From: JBOGDS01 sp050743075
GTDB taxonomy: Bacteria > Actinomycetota > Actinomycetes > Jiangellales > Jiangellaceae
NCBI GenBank assembly: GCA_050743075.1
Contig: JBOGDS010000022.1
Coordinates: forward strand, 1 to 51,377
Reading direction: 5' to 3'
DNA: 51,377 nt
In this document: positions 6,672 to 13,986 of the stretch, piece after piece
How positions within the stretch are numbered: the stretch's first letter is position 1
Layout of the letters: each line of letters begins with the position of its first letter
Made by a program: the position numbers and the translations under genes
The notes under the pieces: generated by a model
Told to the model about the DNA's origin: nothing
Seen by the model: only the letters and a program-made list of their open reading frames with translations
Database searches by the model: none

Positions 6672-7715
6672 ATGTCGCGCAGCATCACCGTGGCTGTCAT
6701 CGCCGGCGACGGGATCGGTCCCGAGGTCGTGACCGAAGGTCTGAAGGTGCTCGACGCCGCGCTTGCCGGGTCGGACCTGAAGGTCGAGACCACGGCGTAC
6801 GACCTCGGAGCACGCCGATGGCAGGCGACCGCCGAGACGTTGCCCGACTCGGTGCTCGCCGAGCTGCGCGGGCATGATGCGATCCTGCTCGGCGCGGTCG
6901 GTGATCCCGGGGTGCCCAGTGGGGTTCTGGAGCGAGGTCTGCTGCTGAGGCTGCGCTTCGAGCTCGACCACTACGTGAACCTTCGCCCGGCGCGACTTTT
7001 TCCCGGCGTCGCGACGCCGCTGCGCGATCCCGGTGAGATCGACCTCGTCGTCGTCCGGGAGGGGACCGAGGGTCCCTACGTGGGCAACGGCGGCGCGGTA
7101 CGCGTCGGCACGCCGCACGAGATCGCCACCGAGCTCAGCGTCAACACCGCGTTCGGCGTCGAGCGCGTCGTCCGCGATGCGTTCGTCCGGGCGGCGGCGC
7201 GCCCCAGGCGCAAGCTCACGTATGTCCACAAGTACAACGTGCTGGTCCACGCGGGGCACCTGTGGCGGCGCACGGTCGAGCGGGTCGGCGCCGAGTACCC
7301 GTCGGTCGCCGTCGACTACCTGCACGTGGACGCGGCGACGATCTTCCTGGTGGCCGACCCCGCCCGGTTCGACGTCATCGTGACCGACAACCTGTTCGGC
7401 GACATCCTGACCGACCTGGCGGCGGCCATCACCGGCGGGATCGGGCTCGCCGCCAGCGGCAACGTCAACCCGGACCGGACCGCGCCGTCCATGTTCGAGC
7501 CGGTGCACGGTTCGGCGCCGGACATCGCTGGCCAGGGCGTGGCCGATCCGACGGCGACGGTGCTGTCGGTGGCGCTGATGCTCGACCACCTGGGCCGGTC
7601 CGACGCGGCTCGACGGGTCGAGGCCGCCGTGGCGGCGGATCTGGTTGAGCGCGGAAGTACCCGGCGCACGACTGCCCAGGTCGGCGACGCGCTGGCGGCT
7701 CGCGTCACCGGCTGA
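6672..7715 (+). CDS. leuB: 3-isopropylmalate dehydrogenase
   Basis: 347 aa. It is the NAD-dependent oxidative decarboxylase of leucine synthesis. AGDGIGPEV opens the protein, REGTEGPYVGNGG carries substrate-contact residues, and FDVIVTDNLFGDILTDLAAAITGGIGLAASGN holds the metal-binding aspartates and signature; VHGSAPDIAGQGVADP is the nucleotide-binding loop. ATG 6672 is preferred over GTG 6663 because a TACGGT -10 box lies 7 nt upstream and no ribosome binding site is visible. The partner genes leuC and leuD are 22 kb away; leuA is not in the window. Confidence 0.95.
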   Translation: MSRSITVAVIAGDGIGPEVVTEGLKVLDAALAGSDLKVETTAYDLGARRWQATAETLPDSVLAELRGHDAILLGAVGDPGVPSGVLERGLLLRLRFELDHYVNLRPARLFPGVATPLRDPGEIDLVVVREGTEGPYVGNGGAVRVGTPHEIATELSVNTAFGVERVVRDAFVRAAARPRRKLTYVHKYNVLVHAGHLWRRTVERVGAEYPSVAVDYLHVDAATIFLVADPARFDVIVTDNLFGDILTDLAAAITGGIGLAASGNVNPDRTAPSMFEPVHGSAPDIAGQGVADPTATVLSVALMLDHLGRSDAARRVEAAVAADLVERGSTRRTTAQVGDALAARVTG

Positions 7716-7792
7716 GAACGTTCCGGCTCATCCACGCCGGCCCGACGACCCGACGCACGGTCGCCCGCGTTTACCGCGCGCGCGGCTGAAGG

Positions 7793-7815
7793 TAGCGTTC
7801 GATTGGACGTCCTAG
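7793..7815 (+). promoter_or_regulatory. ilvE promoter with TTGGACGTCCTAG motif (copy 2)
   Basis: TAGCGT (7793-7798) is a plausible -10; the GGACGTCC palindrome (7805-7812, within the 13-mer 7803-7815) would cover the start of transcription, a classic repressor position. The same 13-mer occurs at 6210-6222. The ilvE ribosome site GGAGGTAGGG follows at 7824. Confidence 0.45.
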
Positions 7816-7834
7816 TACTCGACGGAGGTAGGGC

Positions 7835-8944
7835 ATGACCGCGACGGTGCAGCGGCTGGAGTTCACCACGAGCCTGTCCGCGGCCCCCATGGGCGCGCAG
7901 CGTCGGGCCGACGTCCTGGTGAACCCCGGATTCGGACTGACGTTCACCGACCACATGGTCCGGGCGACCTGGACCCCGGACGCCGGGTGGCACGACGCCG
8001 GTGTCGGGCCGTACGCACCGCTATCGCTCGACCCGGCGACGGCTGTCCTGCACTACGCGCAGGCGATCTTCGAGGGGATGAAGGCCTACCGTCACCCCGA
8101 CGGCTCGATCTGGACGTTCCGTCCGCGGGTCAACGGTGCCCGGTTCGCCCGCAGTGCCCGCCGCATGGCGTTGCCGGAGCTGCCGGTCGACGCGTTCGTC
8201 GACGCCGTCGACCTGCTGGTCAGTACCGACGCGGACTGGGTGCCCCCCGCACCCAACGACGGCGAGGGCAGCCTCTACCTGCGGCCGTTCATGTTCGCCT
8301 CGGAGGCCTTCCTCGGTGTCCGGCCGGCGAACGAGGTGACGTTCTGCGTGATCGCGTCGCCGGCGGGTGCGTACTTCTCCTCCTCCGGAGTGAAGCCGGT
8401 CAGCATCTGGCTCTCGGCCGAGTACACGCGCGCCGCGCCGGGTGGCACGGGTGCGGCCAAGTGCGCCGGCAACTACGCGGCCAGCCTGATCGCCCAGCGG
8501 GAGGCCCTCGACCACGGCTGCGACCAAGTCTGCTTCCTCGACGCCGTCGATCGTCGCTGGGTCGAGGAGCTCGGTGGCATGAACCTGTTCTTCGTATACG
8601 GCGACGGCTCGGTCGTCACCCCTGAGCTGACCGGAACGATCCTGGAAGGGGTCACCCGGGCGTCGATCCTGGAGCTGGCCGCCGATCTGGGCCATAAGGT
8701 CGAGGAGCGAAGGGTCGGCGTCGACGAATGGCGCGACGGCGTGGCGTCCGGCGAGATCACCGAGGCCTTCGCCTGCGGGACGGCGGCAGTCGTCACGCCG
8801 CTCGGTCGGCTGGCGTGGAACGGCGGCGACCTGTCCATGGGCGACGAGCCAGGCCCGGTCACCACGGCCGTTCGTGCCGCACTGCTGGACCTGCAGTACG
8901 GCCGGGCCCAGAACACCCACGGCTGGCTGCACCGCGTCGTCTGA
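7835..8944 (+). CDS. ilvE: Branched-chain amino acid aminotransferase
   Basis: 369 aa, a fold-type IV PLP enzyme interconverting Val/Leu/Ile and their 2-oxoacids. HYAQAIFEGMKAYRH and IWTFRPRVNGARFARSA are typical of the long BCAT subfamily; the PLP lysine is in GGTGAAKCAGNYAASL, and EELGGMNLFFVYGDG follows. The start at ATG 7835 is well supported by GGAGG. The gene ends one base before the stop of the convergent serine hydrolase. Confidence 0.96.
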   Translation: MTATVQRLEFTTSLSAAPMGAQRRADVLVNPGFGLTFTDHMVRATWTPDAGWHDAGVGPYAPLSLDPATAVLHYAQAIFEGMKAYRHPDGSIWTFRPRVNGARFARSARRMALPELPVDAFVDAVDLLVSTDADWVPPAPNDGEGSLYLRPFMFASEAFLGVRPANEVTFCVIASPAGAYFSSSGVKPVSIWLSAEYTRAAPGGTGAAKCAGNYAASLIAQREALDHGCDQVCFLDAVDRRWVEELGGMNLFFVYGDGSVVTPELTGTILEGVTRASILELAADLGHKVEERRVGVDEWRDGVASGEITEAFACGTAAVVTPLGRLAWNGGDLSMGDEPGPVTTAVRAALLDLQYGRAQNTHGWLHRVV

Positions 8945-10021
8945 TCACGCCGTCGACGCCACGTCGGCGACGGCCCGGCGCACCGGCGCGATGTCCGACC
9001 ACTCCCTGGACGGATGGACACGGTTCGTCAGCAAGATCACCACAGTCGCCGTCGACGGGTCGACCACCAACGACGTTCCGGTGAAGCCGGTGTGGCCGAA
9101 CGCGCCGCGGCCGGCCAGAGTGCCCATGAAGACCGGGTCGTCGATCCGCGGACCGATGCCCTGCCGGTAGCCGGGGTCCATGATCGCCGGCAGCTGGTCC
9201 GTCGTCATGGCGGCGACGGCATCGTCGCTGATGACGCGGACACCGTCGAACTCACCGCCGCGGCGCAGCATCTCGGCGAAGCGAGCCAGATCCGGTGCGG
9301 TGCTGAAGAGCCCGGCGTTGCCGGCTGTCCCACCCAGGGACCAGCTGTTCTCGTCGTGGACGCTTCCCCTGACCACGCCGCGGTCGACGTATGGCTGCCA
9401 CTCGGTGGCGGCGGCCCGGGCTGCGACGTCGCCCACGGGCCGGAAGCCCGTGTCGGCGAGACCTAACGGCTTCGTGACCAGGGCGGCGACCAGGTCGGGA
9501 AGCGGTGCGCCGGCAACGCGCTCGAGCAGAAGGCCCGCAACGATGTAGCCGACGCAGGAGTACTCGAATCCGGTGCCGGGCGGACGCGTCGGGCGGGTGT
9601 GGACCACCGCGTCGACGCGGGCAGCGCGAGACGGCAGCTCCCACAGCCGCCGGAGCGCCGGAAGGCCGGACGTGTGGGTCAGCAACCGTCGCATGGTGAC
9701 CGGGTGCCGGTCGTCGGTGAGTTCGGGCATGTGGTCGACCATGGGGGCGTCGAGGTCGAGCAGACCGCCGTCGACCAATGCCATCGCAACGGTAGCGGTG
9801 ATCAGCTTCGTCAGCGAGGCGGTGTCGAAGACGGTGTCAGCGCGCATCGCCACCCGTTCAGACGGCGGGAGCAGGCGTGGTCCCGGGCCGTACCGCACGG
9901 CGTCGCCGACCACCGCCGCGTCGAGCACGTCGCCGTCGCGAAGCACCAGGGCGACGGCACCGGGATAGAGGGCCCGTGGCGCCGCGGCGAGACCAGGTAC
10001 CAGGACCTCACGGAGCCTCAC
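8945..10021 (-). CDS. Serine hydrolase, beta-lactamase/class C fold
   Basis: 358 aa without a clear signal peptide. It belongs to the beta-lactamase-related (DD-peptidase/esterase) family: nucleophile motif SLTK in DTASLTKLITA (about 67-76), HTSGLP, the second motif as EYSCVGY (YSC instead of the textbook YxN, a variant seen in esterase-like members), and HTG in FGHTGFTG near the C-terminus. The substrate is unknown; a cytoplasmic esterase or peptidase is possible. The GTG start overlaps the stop of the small upstream frame (GTGA), suggesting a two-gene operon. The 3' end is flush with ilvE. Confidence 0.85.
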   Translation of the reverse strand: MRLREVLVPGLAAAPRALYPGAVALVLRDGDVLDAAVVGDAVRYGPGPRLLPPSERVAMRADTVFDTASLTKLITATVAMALVDGGLLDLDAPMVDHMPELTDDRHPVTMRRLLTHTSGLPALRRLWELPSRAARVDAVVHTRPTRPPGTGFEYSCVGYIVAGLLLERVAGAPLPDLVAALVTKPLGLADTGFRPVGDVAARAAATEWQPYVDRGVVRGSVHDENSWSLGGTAGNAGLFSTAPDLARFAEMLRRGGEFDGVRVISDDAVAAMTTDQLPAIMDPGYRQGIGPRIDDPVFMGTLAGRGAFGHTGFTGTSLVVDPSTATVVILLTNRVHPSREWSDIAPVRRAVADVASTA

Positions 10022-10182
10022 GACGTGTCCACCAGGTTGCGTTCGAGCTCGAGCTCGTGGCGGAGCGGTATCCCGTCGCGATCACCCAGCTCTATCGGCC
10101 GGACGTCCACCATGTGGTCGTCAGGTCTCACAGGCGACGATCGTATGGCAGGCTCAGGAACGATGTTCTCCTGCATGATCAT
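10018..10182 (-). CDS. Small protein upstream of and coupled to the serine hydrolase, 54 aa
   Basis: The frame begins at ATG 10182 (MIMQENIVPEP...) and ends ...RHELELERNLVDTS with TGA at 10018-10020, which overlaps the hydrolase GTG by 4 nt. The second half, HMVDVRPIELGDRDGIPLRH, looks like real protein. Such overlap is typical of co-translated genes, which is the main argument. I recognise no family and see no strong ribosome site, so a shorter start (for example GTG 10128 or ATG 10110) is possible. It overlaps the cimA leader candidate on the other strand. Confidence 0.4.
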   Translation of the reverse strand: MIMQENIVPEPAIRSSPVRPDDHMVDVRPIELGDRDGIPLRHELELERNLVDTS

Positions 10183-10189
10183 GACGTAG
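10163..10189 (+). CDS. Possible cimA leader peptide, 8 aa
   Basis: ATG 10163 preceded by AGGAA reads MFSCMIMT then TAG at 10187-10189. It lies before a strong terminator hairpin upstream of a citramalate-synthase-type gene, the same layout as at ilvB. The residue bias (one Ile, two internal Met, one Thr) is only weakly in line with isoleucine control, and the region also encodes the small minus-strand frame. Confidence 0.25.
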   Translation: MFSCMIMT

Positions 10190-10222
10190 GCGCGCGGCAG
10201 CAGATCCAACGCCCAGGCGCGC

Positions 10223-10254
10223 AGACCCTTCGCATCCCGCGAGGGGTCTTTCGC
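10223..10254 (+). terminator. Attenuator-type terminator upstream of cimA
   Basis: AGACCCTTCGC (10223-10233) pairs with GCGAGGGGTCT (10239-10249), eleven pairs with one G-T wobble and a 5-nt loop, followed by a T-rich run (TTTCGCTTTCTC). It ends 24 nt before the cimA ATG. Just upstream two GCGCGC segments (about 10191-10196 and 10217-10222) could form an alternative stem. Regulation of cimA by premature termination is inferred. Confidence 0.6.
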
Positions 10255-10272
10255 TTTCTCCCAGGGGTCTCG

Positions 10273-11862
10273 ATGACAACGGACGGCTTCCACGTCTACG
10301 ACACGACGCTGCGCGACGGCGCCCAGCAGGAAGGGCTGTCGCTGTCGGTTCACGACAAGCTCTCCATCGCCCGGCACCTGGACGAGCTCGGTGTCGGCTT
10401 CATCGAGGGCGGCTGGCCGGGCGCCAACCCCAAGGACACGGAGTTCTTCCGGCAGGCGCAGGCCGAACTGGGGCTTCGGCATGCGGCGCTCGCCGCGTTC
10501 GGCGCGACCCGTCGTCCGAACGTGCGGGTCGACGACGATCCGCTGGTCCGCGCCCTGGTCGAGGCGGAGACACCGGTCGTCACGCTCGTCGCGAAGAGCC
10601 ACACGGGCCACGTCGAGCGGGCCCTGCGCACCACGTTGGACGAGAACCTGGCGATGGTGCATGAGACCGTCGCCTTCCTGGTCGGGCAAGGGCGGCGGGT
10701 CTTCCTCGACGCCGAGCACTTCTTCGACGGCTACCGGCGCGACCCGTCGTATGCGCTCGCCGTCGTCCGCGCCGCGGCCGAGGCGGGCGCCGACCTGGTG
10801 GCACTCTGCGACACCAACGGTGGGCTGTTGCCGGATGACGTCGGTGAGGTCGTCGCCGCCGTGCGCGACGCGGCCGGCGTCCGCCTCGGTATCCACTGCC
10901 ACAACGACACCGGCTGCGCGGTCGCGAACTCCCTGGCCGCCGTCGACGCGGGCGCCACCCACGTGCAGGGCACCCTCAACGGCTACGGCGAGCGGACCGG
11001 CAACGCCGATCTGGTTACGCTCGTCGCCAACCTCGAGCTCAAGCGCGGGCTGTCAGTGCTCCCGGACGGGCGGCTGCGCGAGGCCACCCGGATCGCGCAT
11101 GCGGTGTCCGAGGTGACGAACGTCGTGCCGTACTCGCGCCAGCCGTATGTCGGCGCCAGCGCGTTCGCCCACAAGGCGGGCCTGCACGCAAGCGCGATCA
11201 AGGTCGATCCGGATCTCTACCAGCACGCGGATCCGGCCGACGTCGGCAACGACATGCGGATGCTGATCTCCGACCTGGCCGGTCGGGCCAGCATCGAGCT
11301 CAAGGGCCGGGAGCTCGGGTACGACCTGTCGGCGGACCGCGAGCTGGTGTCGCGCGTGACCCAGCGGGTCAAGGACCTGGAGGCCTCCGGCTACACGTTC
11401 GAGGCGGCCGACGCGTCGTTCGAGCTGCTGCTCCGCTCCGAGGTCGACGGTGCCCGCCCCGAGTTTTTCGAGGTGGAGTCGTGGCGGGTCATCACCGAGT
11501 CGCGCCCCGACGGCGACGCGCCGAGCGAGGCGACGGTGAAGCTGCGCGCGGGAGGAGAGCGGGTCGTCGTCACGGGTGAGGGCAATGGCCCGGTCAACGC
11601 GCTCGACCACGCGCTGCGGACCGCGATCGGCACGCTCTACCCGGAGATCGACAAGCTGGAGCTGATCGACTTCCGGGTGCGGATCCTCGATGCGGCGCAC
11701 GGCTCCGACGCGGTCACCCGCGTGCTCGTCGAGATCACCGACGGCAAGACGTCCTGGGAGACGGTCGGGATCGGAGCCAACATCATCGAGGCCTCGTGGG
11801 AGGCGCTGGTCGACGGCGTCACATATGGCCTCCTGCGTCAGGGAGCGGAGCCACCTCGCTGA
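10273..11862 (+). CDS. cimA: Citramalate synthase (2-isopropylmalate synthase family)
   Basis: 529 aa. It has the DRE-TIM lyase start YDTTLRDGAQQEGLSLS, EGGWPGANPKD, the metal-site HCHNDTGCAVANS and GTLNGYGERTGNADL motifs, then a C-terminal LeuA-type allosteric dimer domain (after about residue 390). This subfamily condenses pyruvate and acetyl-CoA to citramalate, giving 2-oxobutyrate for isoleucine; some members are annotated as homocitrate/isopropylmalate-type, so substrate is inferred. The start ATG 10273 follows a weak CAGGGG. The long frame upstream to 9877 is not used because it crosses the terminator. Confidence 0.85.
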   Translation: MTTDGFHVYDTTLRDGAQQEGLSLSVHDKLSIARHLDELGVGFIEGGWPGANPKDTEFFRQAQAELGLRHAALAAFGATRRPNVRVDDDPLVRALVEAETPVVTLVAKSHTGHVERALRTTLDENLAMVHETVAFLVGQGRRVFLDAEHFFDGYRRDPSYALAVVRAAAEAGADLVALCDTNGGLLPDDVGEVVAAVRDAAGVRLGIHCHNDTGCAVANSLAAVDAGATHVQGTLNGYGERTGNADLVTLVANLELKRGLSVLPDGRLREATRIAHAVSEVTNVVPYSRQPYVGASAFAHKAGLHASAIKVDPDLYQHADPADVGNDMRMLISDLAGRASIELKGRELGYDLSADRELVSRVTQRVKDLEASGYTFEAADASFELLLRSEVDGARPEFFEVESWRVITESRPDGDAPSEATVKLRAGGERVVVTGEGNGPVNALDHALRTAIGTLYPEIDKLELIDFRVRILDAAHGSDAVTRVLVEITDGKTSWETVGIGANIIEASWEALVDGVTYGLLRQGAEPPR

Positions 11863-11878
11863 AGCGGACCGGGCACGG

Positions 11879-11896
11879 ACCCGGCCAGGGCCGGGT
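11879..11896. terminator. Hairpin after cimA
   Basis: ACCCGGC (11879-11885) pairs with GCCGGGT (11890-11896) around a 4-nt loop, 16 nt after the cimA stop; no T-tract. The truncated HepT remnant loses recognisable similarity exactly here. Confidence 0.4.
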
Positions 11897-11897
11897 T

Positions 11898-12141
11898 GAC
11901 GACACCGTGCCGTCCGAGCTCGCGAAGCGCATCGGCATTCGTCTCCGGTACGCCCCATCCTTCGGCTACGACAATGTGGTGGGCGACGCTCACGCATCCT
12001 TCGATGACCGTGACGAATCGGTACTTGACGGCATCGAGCCGGTCGGGGTGGTCGATGAGAACGCTATCTGCCGTCAATGTCCCGTCGCCGCTGCACGTCG
12101 GCGCTGACCGTTGTGAGCAGTCGCGCAACCCCGTTCCTCAT
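11898..12141 (-). pseudogene. Decayed HepT-type (DUF86) toxin gene
   Basis: ATG 12141 overlaps the end of the MNT gene (ATGA) and reads RNGVARLLTTVSADVQRRRD, then hits TAG near 12066. In the next frame the protein continues as DRLDAVKYRFVTVIEGCVSVAHHIV...ETNADALRELGRHGVV, a HepT N-terminal half. It then runs into the cimA terminator without the C-terminal helix and the RxxxxxH catalytic motif of HepT RNases. One frameshift plus a missing 3' half make it non-functional. Confidence 0.65.
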
Positions 12142-12530
12142 CGACCACGCGAAACCACCTCGAGCCACTCGCGTTGCCGCCGGAGGAGCGCGGGCCGCTC
12201 ATCGAGCCAGGTCCGGCGGGTGTCGGCCTGCCAACGGACCCGGGCTGGGGATCGTCGTCGAACAGCATGCGGCCGTAGAGCGCGATGCGACCGGCCAGCC
12301 ACAACGGCGCCGTGTCCAGCACGACCAGATCGGTCCGGTCCGGCAGGTCGACGTCCCATGCGGCCGGCGGTCGGTGACCCCACCATGCGGCCACATCGAC
12401 GTCGCTCTCCGGCCGTGCCTCTCCGTCTGTTGCACGGCTGCCGTGCACGAAGGCGATGCGGGCGCCCGCGTCACGTAGCCGACGAGTCACTTCGGACTCG
12501 TCGGGGCTGGGCGGTGGGGTCGTGGCTCAC
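12138..12530 (-). pseudogene. Decayed MNT-type nucleotidyltransferase antitoxin gene
   Basis: The best reading starts at GTG 12530 (MSHDPTAQP), shifts frame at a C-run (plus-strand G-run 12503-12506) into DESEVTRRLRDAGARIAFVHGSRATD..ESDVDVAAWW, the GSRA-x-SDVD nucleotidyl-transfer motif, and shifts again at another C-run (plus 12247-12250) into ARVRWQADTRRTWLDERP to a TGA at 12138. Both breaks are in homopolymers, so sequencing error is possible, but the partner HepT gene is also broken. A shortened frame from GTG 12490 would keep the active site but lose the C-terminus. Confidence 0.6.
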
Positions 12531-12534
12531 GTCT

Positions 12535-13362
12535 TCATTCTGCCGCGCGAAGCCTCTGGAGGACGGTATCGAGCGTGTCTGTGTCGGGCGCAGACCCGTC
12601 GCCGCGCGGCGTGCGACGATAGACCTCCGCGGCGGCGAGCAGGAAGCCGTCTGGAAGACCGGCATCGGCGAACGTGGCCGCGATCTGCTCCATCTCAGTC
12701 ACCCAGCGCCAGCCCTTGTTCGTGGCTGATCCGCAGGCGCGCACCGACTGTGCGGCCAGTTCCGGGAGCGAAGTCTCCCACTCTCGAAGCAGTGCTTCCT
12801 CGACGCCGTCGGCACGCGCGACGGCCCTGATGGCGAGCAGAAGCGCCGACGTCCCCTTCGTCCACGCGGCGTAGGCCATCTTCAGCGCGGACGCCGAGCC
12901 GGCCTCGTCGTCGACGACCTTCGCCGCGAGGGGTGTGCCGTCGAACAGTTGCGCCACGGTCGGTGCATTCACTCCGGACAGGTAGAGCCGTGCCGCGGCG
13001 GACGGCCCTGGCGGAGGGCCGATGATGCCGCCGTCGACAAAGCTCGCCCCGCGGGCCCGGACGATGGCCCCGATCTCGCGAGCCGTGGCGGGTGAGACCG
13101 CGTTCCCGTCGACGAAGATCCCACCGAAGCCGACCGAACGAGCGATGTCGATCGCGACGTGCGGCGGACAGATGGAGAACACGACATCGCAGCGGTCGAC
13201 GTGCTCGTCGACCGTGACCGCGTCGACCAGTCCGGCCCGGTCAGCCCGCTCGGCCGTGGCGTCGCTACGGCCGGTCGACGCCCAAAGCACCCCCCGACCC
13301 GTCTGAGTGAGACAGCGGGCGACCGCGGCGCCCATCTCGCCCGGGTGAAGGATACCGATCAT
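12535..13362 (-). CDS. NAD(P)-binding reductase, 6-phosphogluconate dehydrogenase-like (DUF1932)
   Basis: 275 aa. The N-terminal Rossmann motif is GILHPGEMGAAVARCL; the middle has VVFSICPPHVAID and DGNAVSPATAREIGA, the usual beta-hydroxyacid dehydrogenase arrangement, with DGGIIGPPP; the C-terminal helical domain (ALKMAYAAWTKGTSALLLAIRA) matches DUF1932. Substrate unknown. ATG 13362 is chosen for the family N-terminus, with AAGG upstream. The MNT remnant starts 4 nt after its stop, so they were probably one transcript. It is divergent from the AbrB/RelE-like pair. Confidence 0.85.
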   Translation of the reverse strand: MIGILHPGEMGAAVARCLTQTGRGVLWASTGRSDATAERADRAGLVDAVTVDEHVDRCDVVFSICPPHVAIDIARSVGFGGIFVDGNAVSPATAREIGAIVRARGASFVDGGIIGPPPGPSAAARLYLSGVNAPTVAQLFDGTPLAAKVVDDEAGSASALKMAYAAWTKGTSALLLAIRAVARADGVEEALLREWETSLPELAAQSVRACGSATNKGWRWVTEMEQIAATFADAGLPDGFLLAAAEVYRRTPRGDGSAPDTDTLDTVLQRLRAAE

Positions 13363-13426
13363 GGTGTGACGCCTTACGAGTGATCGCATGCTAGTCTGTA
13401 AGAAAGTCGGAAAGTAGGAGAACGCT

Positions 13427-13696
13427 GTGTCCCGAGCGGTACTGCGGCCGAAGGGCCAGATCACACTACCGCGCGAGGTGCGAGAGGCACTCCACGTCGC
13501 TGAGGGCGACGATGTCGCCTTCACCGTGACTGAGGAGGGCGTGCTGATGAGGGGGCTCACGACAGTCCCGGCGGATCAGGCGTGGTTCTGGACGGACGCG
13601 TGGCAGGCCGGCGAGCGCGAGGCGAGTGCTGAGATCGCGGCGGGTGAGGGCGAGGTCTACGACGACGAGGCCGACTTCTTCACCTCGCTGCGTTGA
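13427..13696 (+). CDS. AbrB/MazE-type antitoxin
   Basis: 89 aa. The N-terminal swapped-hairpin DNA-binding domain is clear: LRPKGQITLPREVREALHVAEGDDVAFTV (about 5-33). The acidic C-terminus (EASAEIAAGEGEVYDDEADFF) should bind and cap the toxin encoded next. GTG 13427 has AGGAG upstream. A CTTAC/GTAAG inverted repeat (13373-13377, 13398-13402) in the divergent promoter region is a possible autoregulatory site. The stop overlaps the toxin start (TGATG). Confidence 0.85.
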   Translation: MSRAVLRPKGQITLPREVREALHVAEGDDVAFTVTEEGVLMRGLTTVPADQAWFWTDAWQAGEREASAEIAAGEGEVYDDEADFFTSLR

Positions 13697-13986
13697 TGCC
13701 GACCTTTGAGAAAAACCCCAGATTCGACAAGGACTGGGAGTCGCTGACCGAGGCGGACAAGGAACGTTTCCGTCGTGCCGTGAAGAGACTCGTTGCCGAT
13801 CTCGAGGCGAATCGGTTCGGAAAGGGCCTTCGAGTCAAGAACATCGAGGGAACTGCCGACGTCTACGAGATGACGTGGGCTCCCGACGGGCGGGCCACGT
13901 GGCAGTACGGCAACGAACGTCGGCCTGGTCACGCGCACGTCATCTGGCGGCGCGTCGGAACTCATGACGTGTTCCAGCGCCCGTGA
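13696..13986 (+). CDS. RelE/ParE-superfamily toxin
   Basis: 96 aa. FDKDWESLTEADKERFRRAVKRLVADLE forms the two N-terminal helices of a RelE-fold protein; GLRVKNIEGTADVYEMTWAPDGRATWQY is the beta-sheet core with the conserved Glu-Met-Thr-Trp and Arg, and the C-terminal HVIWRRVGTHDVF carries likely catalytic Arg/His. It probably cuts mRNA on the ribosome; this is by family only. ATG 13696 overlaps the antitoxin stop. It overlaps the convergent glycosylase gene by 47 bp. Confidence 0.8.
   Translation: MPTFEKNPRFDKDWESLTEADKERFRRAVKRLVADLEANRFGKGLRVKNIEGTADVYEMTWAPDGRATWQYGNERRPGHAHVIWRRVGTHDVFQRP

Noticed and set aside
9877..10272. In-frame extension of cimA upstream
   Set aside because: It is read through the opposite-strand hydrolase and a terminator; the family N-terminus begins at 10273.
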